From: Paenibacillus sp. FSL R7-0204
Lineage (GTDB): Bacteria; Bacillota; Bacilli; Paenibacillales; Paenibacillaceae
Assembly (NCBI RefSeq): GCF_038002225.1
Contig: NZ_JBBOCA010000001.1
Span: 1,116,001 to 1,180,000 of the forward strand
Direction of reading: 5' to 3'
DNA: 64,000 nucleotides
Below are positions 17,939 to 26,086 of the stretch, piece by piece (position 1 is the first letter of the stretch; each line of letters opens with the position of its first letter). The notes under the pieces were generated by a model. The model saw only the letters and a list, made by a program, of their open reading frames with translations, had not been told where the DNA came from and searched no databases. A program made the position numbers and the translations under genes.

Positions 17939-19318
17939 ATGATGTCAACTGGACTTGCAGAAACAAGGAGCCCATCTGCAGTGATGAGGAACCTGGAAGA
18001 TATTTATGAGCTAAGCCCATTACAACTGGATAACTTTAACCGCTACCTTACTTCACAGGGAGATGGTTTGTTTCACGAGAATCTGATCTTTAACTTTGAT
18101 GGGGAAATCGACGACAGGATTTTTACTCAGTGCTGGCATGAAATATTGAAGCATCATTCGATTTTGCGAACAGCTTTTTTTAATAAAGGTATTGGGAAGC
18201 CTGTGCAGGCTGTATTAAGGAAGGCCCTGTTTCCTATTCAAATACACGATTGGACAGGCATAAGTGAGGAAGAACAAGCACACAGGATGGAGGTGGTGAT
18301 AGAGGCGGACCGGTTAATCCCGTACCGCATGGAGGAAGCGCCATTAATGAGAGTAGCGCTAATCCATCTTAATGATCGTAAGTTCCGTCTCTGGTGGCGT
18401 TTTCACCATATGATCATGGATGGGTGGGCATTTACGGTAGTGCTGTTTGATTTCCTGCAGCTCTACAAGCAGTTAAGCAGTTCAGGGGAGATAGCACTCA
18501 TGCTTCCAGGATATCCTTATAAGGATTACATTCGTTATCTTAAAAATAGGGATACTGCTGAGGAAAGTGCTTTCTGGCCCGAATATTTACAAGGATGCAC
18601 GCATCAGCCTCCGCTGAGCCTGCTGAAGCCTCCAGCACCAGACGCTCCTGTAAGTCAGGTGCGCCAGGGAAGGCTCGATTATCATATATATGAATTGTTT
18701 CAACCTTTACAAGAAGTGATCAAGGCGAGCGAAGTAACGATGAATGGTGTATTTCAAGGGATCTTCTCGTTATTAATCAGTCATCTGAGCGGCGGGGGAG
18801 CTGACGTTGTCACCGGACAGACAGTAGCAGATCGGCCGCTGCTGCTTGAGAATGCTCAAGCACGCGTAGGTTTGTTCGTTAATACCTTGCCGATTCGTTG
18901 TCAAATTCGGAAGGAGGAGGGCTTCGTTGAGTGGGTCAGAGGCATTCAGACGTCTATGATGAATACGTTTCGCTTTGCTTCTTCATCAGAGCAGGAGATT
19001 AAACATTGGTGTGGCATGTCCGATGACCGGGACCTGTTCCATAGTGCTTTGGTATTTAAGAATATCCCGCTTGCTGATGATCCGTTTGTAGGTCTGCCCT
19101 TCCGGACGGATGATTACAGTCTGGAGAGTCGCCCGCATTTCGCGCTTTCATTATTTGTGTGGCCGGAAGCTAAGCTTGAGCTTAAGCTCATTTATGATAA
19201 TAGTCTTTACAGCAGCGAATCTGCTTGGAGTGTTCTGAACAACGTCAGAGCTGCGCTCGTGAAATTTATTGAAGATCCTGAGATCTCGGTGTTATCCATG
19301 ATGGATTTCGATATTTAG
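17939..19318 (+). CDS. free-standing NRPS condensation domain protein
   Basis: A single condensation domain of 459 residues with no adenylation or carrier domain. The active-site motif is intact: FHHMIMDGW, with His156, His157, Asp161 and Gly162. C-domain landmarks are present, such as YELSPLQLDNF at the N-terminus, GQTVADRP and VGLFVNTLPIR. An upstream reading frame opens at 17876, but the AGGGGAGG site at 17925-17932 places the start at ATG 17939 (or 17942). It follows the dead epimerase-like domain directly. It may catalyse chain release onto an amine or alcohol, or a final condensation, acting in trans; substrate and reaction are inferred. Confidence 0.88.
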   Translation: MMSTGLAETRSPSAVMRNLEDIYELSPLQLDNFNRYLTSQGDGLFHENLIFNFDGEIDDRIFTQCWHEILKHHSILRTAFFNKGIGKPVQAVLRKALFPIQIHDWTGISEEEQAHRMEVVIEADRLIPYRMEEAPLMRVALIHLNDRKFRLWWRFHHMIMDGWAFTVVLFDFLQLYKQLSSSGEIALMLPGYPYKDYIRYLKNRDTAEESAFWPEYLQGCTHQPPLSLLKPPAPDAPVSQVRQGRLDYHIYELFQPLQEVIKASEVTMNGVFQGIFSLLISHLSGGGADVVTGQTVADRPLLLENAQARVGLFVNTLPIRCQIRKEEGFVEWVRGIQTSMMNTFRFASSSEQEIKHWCGMSDDRDLFHSALVFKNIPLADDPFVGLPFRTDDYSLESRPHFALSLFVWPEAKLELKLIYDNSLYSSESAWSVLNNVRAALVKFIEDPEISVLSMMDFDI

Positions 19319-19332
19319 CAAAAGGAGTAGAG

Positions 19333-20115
19333 ATGATGCGAGTACGTACTAATAACGGTAGGCTCACGGTAACATACAGCCCATTATTTGTTGCTCCAAA
19401 GCTTAATCCCCAGGCGACTTGTCGTATATTCTGTCTGCCCTATGCCGGAGGGATGGCCGAGATTTATTACCCCTGGTTGAATGTTCTTCCGGAAGAGTTC
19501 GAATTGGTGGCAGTGCAATACCCGGGTCATGTCCCGGGGACCGGGGATGAGCTGTATACCTGTCTAAATTCGCTTGCTGAAGAGATCGCAAATGAGATTA
19601 GCGCCTTCAGCGATAAGAAATATATTATTTTTGGACATAGTATGGGTGCACTCATAGCATATGAAGTAACCAAACGGTTAGCCGGAAAAAAAGTCAGACA
19701 ACCGGAGCATTTATTTATTGCTGCCCGCACTCCGCCGAATCTTCCTGTAGTTGCCCCTATGATTCACAAAATGTCGGACAGCGAAATTATTCAGATAGCG
19801 CGGGCTTTTAATGCTTTGCCCGAAGAGGTGCTTCAGAATGAAGACATCCTCCAAATGATTATTCCTACATTAAAAGCTGACTTCGAGATGATTGGGACAT
19901 GGAAACATGATCACAATGCACCTCCGCTTAATGTTCCGCTGTGTGCCTTTACGGGGATGTTTGACAGTTTAGGGGTTCCAGAACAGATGAAAGAATGGAG
20001 CAACTATACCAGCAATTCATTCAGGATGATAACGATGCCGGAGAAACACTATTTTATTCTAAACCCCGCTGTTCAGGAAGACATTATTCATATTATTCAA
20101 GATTGCATACGTTAG
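19333..20115 (+). CDS. type II thioesterase, second copy
   Basis: A 260-residue alpha/beta-hydrolase with RIFCLPYAGGMAEIYY at the N-terminal core, Ser103 in GHSMGA and a C-terminal EKHYFI carrying the likely catalytic His. It belongs to the same GrsT/SrfA-D family as the protein at 2208 but differs clearly in sequence. It lies 14 nt after the stand-alone condensation gene and is therefore in the operon. Because the megasynthases lack an integral thioesterase, one of the two copies may act in product release rather than only proofreading. Confidence 0.9.
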   Translation: MMRVRTNNGRLTVTYSPLFVAPKLNPQATCRIFCLPYAGGMAEIYYPWLNVLPEEFELVAVQYPGHVPGTGDELYTCLNSLAEEIANEISAFSDKKYIIFGHSMGALIAYEVTKRLAGKKVRQPEHLFIAARTPPNLPVVAPMIHKMSDSEIIQIARAFNALPEEVLQNEDILQMIIPTLKADFEMIGTWKHDHNAPPLNVPLCAFTGMFDSLGVPEQMKEWSNYTSNSFRMITMPEKHYFILNPAVQEDIIHIIQDCIR

Positions 20116-20141
20116 ACAACAAGGCTGGAAGGAAGGAAGAT

Positions 20142-21494
20142 ATGAACACAAATGATAAAAAAATATTTATGCTTGGGGAGGAGGCTATTCCTAAGGCACT
20201 GTTAAAGCTCTCCACACCAATGATATTAGGAATGCTGATAAATGCAATCTACAATGTAGTTAACGCTTTGTTTGTAGGTGGACTTGGAACGAGCCAAATG
20301 GGGGCCGTGTCTGTTGCCTTTCCGATCTCTATGCTCGTAGTGGGGGTAGGCTTGACCTTCGGGAGCGGGGCCGGATCTTATATTTCGCGTCTTCTTGGTG
20401 AAGGAAGACATGATCAGGCGAGCAGGACTGCATCCACCGCAGTATTAACCAGTATAGTAGCCGGCGGGTGCTTGATAGCGGTCATATTAGGGTTTCTTGA
20501 GCACGTGCTTACTTTCCTGGGGGCAACGGATACTATTATGCCTTATGCGACGGCTTACGCTACCCTCTATATCGGAAGTTCGATGCTTAACGTATTTAAT
20601 GTTACCATGAATAACATTGTGGCCTCAGAAGGCGCAGCCAAATTTAGTATGATTGCAATGCTGCTTGGTGCAGGGTTGAATATTATACTGGACCCCATTT
20701 TTATATATGGTCTGGACTGGGGAATAAGAGGTGCAGCAATTGCCACAATGGTTGCCCAAGGAACCACTACCATCCTTTATTTATGGTACATTTTGGGCCG
20801 GAAAAGCTTCGTGAAGATTTCATTTCATAACTTCTCCCTGGATGGAGAAATCTACCGACAAATCTTGAAGGTGGGTGTTCCTACCTTTATCTTTCAGGTC
20901 CTCACCAGTGTGTCCATAGGCTTGACTAACACGGCAGCAAGTCATTATGGAGATACCGCTGTGGCATCAATGGGCATCGTGACCCGGATTTATTCCATTT
21001 TTTCTTTTGTGGTATTTGGATTTACCAAAGGATTTCAGCCGCTTGCCGGATATAGCTATGGCGCCAAAAAGTATGACCGTCTGCAAGACACGATTCGAAT
21101 TGCGATTAAATGGTCAACCTGGTTTTGTGGAATAGGGGCGTTCATCCTAATTGTGTTCTCAAGACCGATTATTGCTCTGTTCTCTAACGATCCGGATGTA
21201 ATTCGAATAGGGAGTCAAGCTCTAATTGCAAACTGCTCGATGTTTATCTTCTTTGGGTTCCAAATGGTATACATCACCTTATTTCTGGCTATTGGAAAGG
21301 CGAAAGAAGGAGCCATACTCAGCATGTGCAGGCAAGGAGTATTTTTTATTCCGACCCTATTGATCTTGCCCCAATTTATGGGCCTGAACGGTGTCATTGT
21401 TTCACAGGCTGTAGCTGATTTCCTGACAGTGCTCTTAACGGTGTCTTTTGCCTGGAAGATGAGAAAGAATGTTTCTGGGGTGGTAACCGGATAG
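20142..21494 (+). CDS. MATE-family multidrug/metabolite efflux transporter
   Basis: A 450-residue polytopic membrane protein with about 12 hydrophobic segments and MATE landmarks: PMILGMLINAIYNVVN near the N-terminus, PISMLVVGVG, and a second half beginning about GVPTFIFQVLTSV with AGYSYGAKKYDR. The reading frame extends upstream into the thioesterase, but ATG 20142 with its GGAAGGAAG site is the likely start. MATE proteins export organic compounds by Na+ or H+ antiport. As last gene of the operon, it is the best candidate exporter for the product. A terminator follows. Confidence 0.9.
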   Translation: MNTNDKKIFMLGEEAIPKALLKLSTPMILGMLINAIYNVVNALFVGGLGTSQMGAVSVAFPISMLVVGVGLTFGSGAGSYISRLLGEGRHDQASRTASTAVLTSIVAGGCLIAVILGFLEHVLTFLGATDTIMPYATAYATLYIGSSMLNVFNVTMNNIVASEGAAKFSMIAMLLGAGLNIILDPIFIYGLDWGIRGAAIATMVAQGTTTILYLWYILGRKSFVKISFHNFSLDGEIYRQILKVGVPTFIFQVLTSVSIGLTNTAASHYGDTAVASMGIVTRIYSIFSFVVFGFTKGFQPLAGYSYGAKKYDRLQDTIRIAIKWSTWFCGIGAFILIVFSRPIIALFSNDPDVIRIGSQALIANCSMFIFFGFQMVYITLFLAIGKAKEGAILSMCRQGVFFIPTLLILPQFMGLNGVIVSQAVADFLTVLLTVSFAWKMRKNVSGVVTG

Positions 21495-21515
21495 TTGGTA
21501 ACCGGATAATTAAAG

Positions 21516-21559
21516 AGAACCAGCCAGTCCTCTATTATTGGGGATTGGCTGGTTCTTTG
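21516..21559. terminator. bidirectional terminator between convergent genes
   Basis: 15-nt arms at 21516-21530 and 21542-21556 pair with a single mismatch. They sit between the plus-strand MATE gene and the minus-strand ABC permease. The strand signals are a T-rich right flank and an A-rich left flank. Confidence 0.75.
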
Positions 21560-21560
21560 T

Positions 21561-23939
21561 TTATTCAAATACCAAGGTCTCTTTAACCTTCATCCTGGCT
21601 GCCTTGCGTGAGGAAAAGATACTAGACATGTAACCGACGAGAAGCAGAATAACAAACCAAATGATATTTGGAAATATGAACGAGAACAGGTCAACAGTCA
21701 ATGGCGTTTTGATTGTAACGTTCCCGATGATTATGGAGCCTAGATATTCAATCGGAATCCCCAGAATCAACGTGATACTCCAACTGATCAGGGCGATGAA
21801 GATGGCCTCCGCAGTTATGATTCGTTTGATTTGTTTCGTGGTAGAGCCGATAGCCTTCATGATCCCAATTTCTTTGGTACGTTCGGCTACTTGAATACTC
21901 ATCGTGGAGGTCAGCCCAATGGCACCGACAATCACTACAATAATAGCGACGAACAGAAAGGTGTACATCGTCATCAGTGAATGTTTTTTGACAATCGTGT
22001 AGAAATTCGTCTTACTCTCGCTTGAGGAAGTGCTGATTCCTTCTTGTTCGAGCTTCTCTTCAATGAGGGAAAGGCCGCTGTCTTGTTTCACGAGTTCGGG
22101 TGATGTCATTATTTTAATATGATTATTCGTCTCAATAGCGGGGCTTAACTGGTCAAAGCCTTGCTTGTTAATGAACATCGTAGAGCCACCCAGCTCTTTA
22201 ACGATTCCCACAATGTGGAGTGAATGAACCTCTTCTCCGATCCTGACATTAATCTCGTCGCCCATCTTTACTGAAGGCTCCGAGTCGAAGAATCTGTATC
22301 CGATAACGACCTCATTGGTGTCGCCCTCCTTCAGCCAGCGGCCCTCCATCACATCAGGAGTATAGGTTTTCGTATCAAAGGGAGGGGCTAAAAGGTGGTA
22401 ACGGCTACTCATCCTTCCATCAGCATTAATCAGATTTACGCTGCCGCCTCCCCATAATTCATAATTCTTGATTTCTGGAATATGTTGTACCGCCTGATCT
22501 AATGTTCCGCTATCCACAGGGGATTTGGTATTTATTTCATAATCATAACCGAGCTTATCCATCGACTGATCTATTGTATAATTCAAGGAAATGATTGAGG
22601 TCACGACAGATATAAAAAGTGCTCCCCCAAACGTTAACGTTACAATATTCAGATAAAAGCGTCCTTTCCGCTTCACTGCATTTCGAATAGAGAGACGGAT
22701 GGGTCTGGACAGAAACCTTCCCCCTGTTGCCCACTTCATCATAGGTCCTTCTTTAATATAAGCATCATCGCTTGAATGGCTGTTCAGCGAATCTTTCACT
22801 GACATCGCCACCCCTTTTCGTATAGGAATGAAAGCTATTACCAGAGGGACGAATAATGCCAATAGAGCAAATAACAAGAGGAGGCTGTTAGGGATACTGG
22901 AGTTTGGAAGGTCCATATTACTGATTCTCATCAGAAACTTGGAAAAGCTCTGGCTGAGTACGGAAGAGAGTGGTAATGAGATTGCGATGTTCCCCGCGAC
23001 CAGCAGCAGAATAATACATAAATAGGCTCCAAATATGTTGTTGGTCTTTGCGCCGATAGCCTTTAGTATGCCAATCTGCTTCACCTGTTGAGTCAGAATA
23101 GTTGAAAGCAGACTGGTAATGATCATGCAGCCTAATACAAAGGCCAGGCCGCTAAATATCCGAATTATAAACAACACGGCATTGTACTCAGCCTTATGTG
23201 GGCTTTGTCCAGGAGTAAGAGAAACCTCAATGTTACTCACGGAATATCCCTTATTAACAATCTCTTTCATGTAATCTCTGGTTGTGGACAGAATATGCTC
23301 ACGGTTATAAGGATGTTCGGACAAGGTGATATCTAAGCGGTTGGGGGTGAGGCCCAGCTGGGCAAGAGTCTCAAATGACACATAAGCGTATACCGTTTGA
23401 TGCATAGAGGCAGGGTGAACATGGATATCATTAACCGAGCCTACGACCTTCAGCTCCTTGATGCTTGAATCGGGAAGGGTGAATACAATGTTTTCATTAA
23501 TCGCCGTTTTGGCCACACCCAGCGCATCCCGCTCAATTAATACTTCGTTTAGACCCGGGTTGAAGGAGCCGTCAATACTGGAGATTTTATTGCTTTGAAT
23601 ATTCTTGAAATCTTTTATCCCGTATAAATAAAGGGTTTTCCATTTATCCTCCCCGATCTTGATGCGCAGCGGGTATGCCGCCTTTTCTTCAACTTTACCA
23701 ATGCCTTCAAAGTTCTTGGTCAATTGGATCAGGTTGTCTTCAACACGGTCTAACATAATATTTGCTGATGAAGGCTGGGTGGGTACGAATACATCCACTA
23801 GCTCCCGGTCCAGAATGAAATAGGTGAACAACATGATCCCAAAAGCTGAAGTGCCGACTAGCATGGCGAGCAACGACAGGATCGTTCGGAATTTATCCTT
23901 GGCTAAATCACGGAAAACCTTTAAAAGTAATAATTTCAT
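21561..23939 (-). CDS. ABC transporter permease, FtsX/MacB-like, double FtsX domain
   Basis: 792 residues. An N-terminal membrane segment (AMLVGTSAFGIMLFTYFI) is followed by an extracellular MacB-type domain. Three membrane segments of a first FtsX domain come next (about 255-370), with LTQQVKQIGILKAIGA before the first of them. Another anchor and a second extracellular domain follow, then a C-terminal FtsX domain with the matching coupling motif VAERTKEIGIMKAIG. Such permeases mechanically couple ATP use to export or extraction of peptides, lipids or macrocycles. The ATG overlaps the stop of the ATPase gene by 4 nt, so the two are translationally coupled. Self-resistance to the neighbouring product is possible but not shown. 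Confidence 0.88.
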   Translation of the reverse strand: MKLLLLKVFRDLAKDKFRTILSLLAMLVGTSAFGIMLFTYFILDRELVDVFVPTQPSSANIMLDRVEDNLIQLTKNFEGIGKVEEKAAYPLRIKIGEDKWKTLYLYGIKDFKNIQSNKISSIDGSFNPGLNEVLIERDALGVAKTAINENIVFTLPDSSIKELKVVGSVNDIHVHPASMHQTVYAYVSFETLAQLGLTPNRLDITLSEHPYNREHILSTTRDYMKEIVNKGYSVSNIEVSLTPGQSPHKAEYNAVLFIIRIFSGLAFVLGCMIITSLLSTILTQQVKQIGILKAIGAKTNNIFGAYLCIILLLVAGNIAISLPLSSVLSQSFSKFLMRISNMDLPNSSIPNSLLLLFALLALFVPLVIAFIPIRKGVAMSVKDSLNSHSSDDAYIKEGPMMKWATGGRFLSRPIRLSIRNAVKRKGRFYLNIVTLTFGGALFISVVTSIISLNYTIDQSMDKLGYDYEINTKSPVDSGTLDQAVQHIPEIKNYELWGGGSVNLINADGRMSSRYHLLAPPFDTKTYTPDVMEGRWLKEGDTNEVVIGYRFFDSEPSVKMGDEINVRIGEEVHSLHIVGIVKELGGSTMFINKQGFDQLSPAIETNNHIKIMTSPELVKQDSGLSLIEEKLEQEGISTSSSESKTNFYTIVKKHSLMTMYTFLFVAIIVVIVGAIGLTSTMSIQVAERTKEIGIMKAIGSTTKQIKRIITAEAIFIALISWSITLILGIPIEYLGSIIIGNVTIKTPLTVDLFSFIFPNIIWFVILLLVGYMSSIFSSRKAARMKVKETLVFE

Positions 23940-24634
23940 ATCGCTGCTTCCTCCAGTTGGATTGTTTTATCTTCTATAATAGCACCGTCCTTCAGCAGAA
24001 TTTTTCGGGAAGCTCCCTGAATCATTTCTCTTTCGTGTGTAACCATAATGATGGTCTTGCCCTCCTGCTGAAGTCGCCCAAAGAGCGCATGAATAATTTC
24101 CGCATTTCTGGAGTCCAGATTACCTGTAGGTTCATCCGCTACAAGAATCTTCACATCGTTTGCGATGGCTCTGGCGATGGCTACGCGTTGTTGTTCCCCG
24201 CCGGAGAGAGCACTGGGTCTTTTATTGGCGTGATTGGCAAGCCCGACTTTATGGAGCAATTCGAGAGCGCGTTCTTTTCTAAGCTTAGGCGGGATTTTAT
24301 TGACCAGATCCATAGGGAGGAGGATATTCTCAATGACGGACAGTGTAGGGATCAGTTGAAAGAATTGAAATACAATGCCTATGTTTTGTCCCCGCCATGC
24401 AGCCATCTCGCTTTCATTTAAAGGGTTGATGAGTTCTCCGTTTACCCGTACTTCTCCTCCGCTAGGCTTATCTACTCCGGTCAGAATATTGAGCAAGGTT
24501 GATTTTCCGCTTCCGGATCTCCCCATGATCAGGGTGAACTCTCCTTGAGGAATCTCCAGGGTAATATTCTTAAGTGCAGAATAGGAGCCGGCTTCAGTGC
24601 AATAGTTTTTCTCGACATTATTTAAGCTAATCAT
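23936..24634 (-). CDS. ABC transporter ATP-binding protein (LolD/MacB type)
   Basis: A 232-residue nucleotide-binding subunit with Walker A GRSGSGKST (38-46), signature LSGGE (143-147), Walker B ILVADE (163-168) and an H-loop in MVTHERE. The VDKPSGGEV and FFQLIPTLSV segments are typical of the MacB/LolD/SalX branch, which partners FtsX-type permeases. It is the first gene of the pair, with the permease at 21561-23939 overlapping by 4 nt. It energises that permease at the inner face of the membrane. Confidence 0.93.
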   Translation of the reverse strand: MISLNNVEKNYCTEAGSYSALKNITLEIPQGEFTLIMGRSGSGKSTLLNILTGVDKPSGGEVRVNGELINPLNESEMAAWRGQNIGIVFQFFQLIPTLSVIENILLPMDLVNKIPPKLRKERALELLHKVGLANHANKRPSALSGGEQQRVAIARAIANDVKILVADEPTGNLDSRNAEIIHALFGRLQQEGKTIIMVTHEREMIQGASRKILLKDGAIIEDKTIQLEEAAI

Positions 24635-24693
24635 TCGTGTAACCTCCGTTTGATTTGATATGATTTGATCTCAGAGTTGCTGTTGCAAAAGCT

Positions 24694-25824
24694 TTAATAT
24701 ACGGCTACCGGAATATTCCTGTATTTTACGGATTCAGGAAGCTCCAGGATTTGGGTGACTTTACCTTTAGCCAGATCTACCCGCACCTCTACGATTCCTT
24801 TTCGCTCACTGACTTGCGTGAGGATGTCCTTACCTTCTACATTTTCCCCGGATCGCATGGTTGCTTTGGTGAAAATAATCTTATACAGGTTGTGATCATA
24901 GTCTGCGGGAGACTTATGACCTGCTCTATATTTAACGCCATTCATTGGAATCTCGGCGGCAAACCAGGTGGTAGGCAGCACATAATTTAGCAGCTTGGCG
25001 GGATGGTCTTGCTGAATCCTTGTCTGGACCCGTTCATCCGAAAGGGCAGTCTCAAGGACCTGATCCAATATAGCTGTATCAGTGGTATTGATGGAGATAG
25101 TGGCTGAATCGCTGCTGTATACCGCATAGAGGCTGTTGATTGTCAGTTTTTGAACTGCACTTGCCAGCAGGATACCAATAAGCAGAGCCGCCAGATAAGT
25201 GAGCAGCGGAAGGATGAACCTGCTTCGCCGGGGAGCCGTCCGCTGCCGTATGTTCATAGAGAAGGGGATTCTGAAGGGAAGGAACATGCCCGTTCTGTTT
25301 CTATATTCGGAATAACTTGATCCGAACTTGGCTTCGCATTCCCGTTCCTCTGCTCTTGCAAGCATGTAATAGACGAACAGCATGGTGATGAACATGATCA
25401 GCACGATATACCGGGGCCACAGAATCAGCAGCCCAAAGCTGCAAATGATGAATGAGGCATACTGCGGGTGTCGTATATGGTTGTAGATTCCTCCTGTGAC
25501 GACTCCTTTTTTGGCTAATTTATAATAGTAAACATGGACTGCGCCTACCAAAAAACCAATGAAGCCTAATAATGCCAGGATGCCGCCAATGATATTGTGT
25601 GCATTTACCAAGGATGATGAGGTCTCGCGGACCGCGTGCGGCAGGAAAAATTGAATTAGCCATGACAAAAGTGGGGATTGATTAAAAAAATTCAATGCAG
25701 GCTTATACACCGAATAGAAGTAAACCGCAAAGGGACTGGCCATATAAAAGAACTCAAAAGCCACCAGAAAGTAAAAAAGGAAGGACCCCCGGAACGTAAA
25801 CTTTGCAGATTTAATGGATTGCAT
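24694..25824 (-). CDS. isoprenylcysteine/phospholipid methyltransferase-like membrane protein
   Basis: 376 residues with at least five hydrophobic helices. The central region carries the ICMT/PEMT signature: GGIYNHIRHPQY, then a helical stretch and AEERECEAKFG followed by YSEYRNRTGMFLPF. These motifs bind S-adenosylmethionine in membrane methyltransferases. After one more membrane helix (about 210-235), a hydrophilic C-terminal domain of about 140 residues follows, which I do not recognise and which probably lies outside the cell. It is transcribed towards the ABC pair, 59 nt upstream of it, so it may share that operon. Substrate unknown. Confidence 0.7.
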   Translation of the reverse strand: MQSIKSAKFTFRGSFLFYFLVAFEFFYMASPFAVYFYSVYKPALNFFNQSPLLSWLIQFFLPHAVRETSSSLVNAHNIIGGILALLGFIGFLVGAVHVYYYKLAKKGVVTGGIYNHIRHPQYASFIICSFGLLILWPRYIVLIMFITMLFVYYMLARAEERECEAKFGSSYSEYRNRTGMFLPFRIPFSMNIRQRTAPRRSRFILPLLTYLAALLIGILLASAVQKLTINSLYAVYSSDSATISINTTDTAILDQVLETALSDERVQTRIQQDHPAKLLNYVLPTTWFAAEIPMNGVKYRAGHKSPADYDHNLYKIIFTKATMRSGENVEGKDILTQVSERKGIVEVRVDLAKGKVTQILELPESVKYRNIPVAVY

Positions 25825-25914
25825 GTCTCACACTCCTTATCTTGTTACAGGAATCATGACATGCGAGTCTTAGAATTGGATTAGAGATTGAGTCTTGTAA
25901 GCGAACATTTCTTG

Positions 25915-25952
25915 AAAAAAGACACTTTCTAGAAAATGGAGGTGTCTTTTTT
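25915..25952. terminator. symmetric A/T-flanked hairpin between divergent genes
   Basis: GACAC at 25921-25925 pairs with GTGTC at 25942-25946, extended by runs of A on the left and T on the right. It would terminate in either direction. It lies between two divergently transcribed genes, where a terminator is not expected, so it may be a remnant of a lost gene or act as an attenuator or insulator. Confidence 0.55.
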
Positions 25953-26029
25953 GTACTTTTTAGAGCAAAACCCATAAATAGTGGTATTTTTCCCAATGAG
26001 GGTTCCTTATGCCGGAGAGGGACAGGCAC

Positions 26030-26050
26030 TATAATATGAAGGCGGTTACA
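26030..26050 (+). promoter_or_regulatory. promoter -10 and cre-like CcpA site for the sugar ABC operon
   Basis: TATAAT at 26030-26035 is a perfect -10 box; the -35 is weak. TGAAGGCGGTTACA at 26037-26050 matches the CcpA cre consensus at 12 of 14 positions. It covers the expected transcription start, the usual place for carbon-catabolite repression. Confidence 0.5.
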
Positions 26051-26086
26051 TGAAACCGAGGATGAATATAAAAGGGGAGGCAAAGT

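Noticed and set aside
2208..21494. Yersiniabactin- or pyochelin-type siderophore cluster
   Set aside because: Cysteine cyclisation domains are shared, but there is no salicylate synthase or salicyl-AMP ligase, no methyltransferase domain, no thiazoline reductase and no TonB- or iron-related gene. The starter domain is a FAAL.
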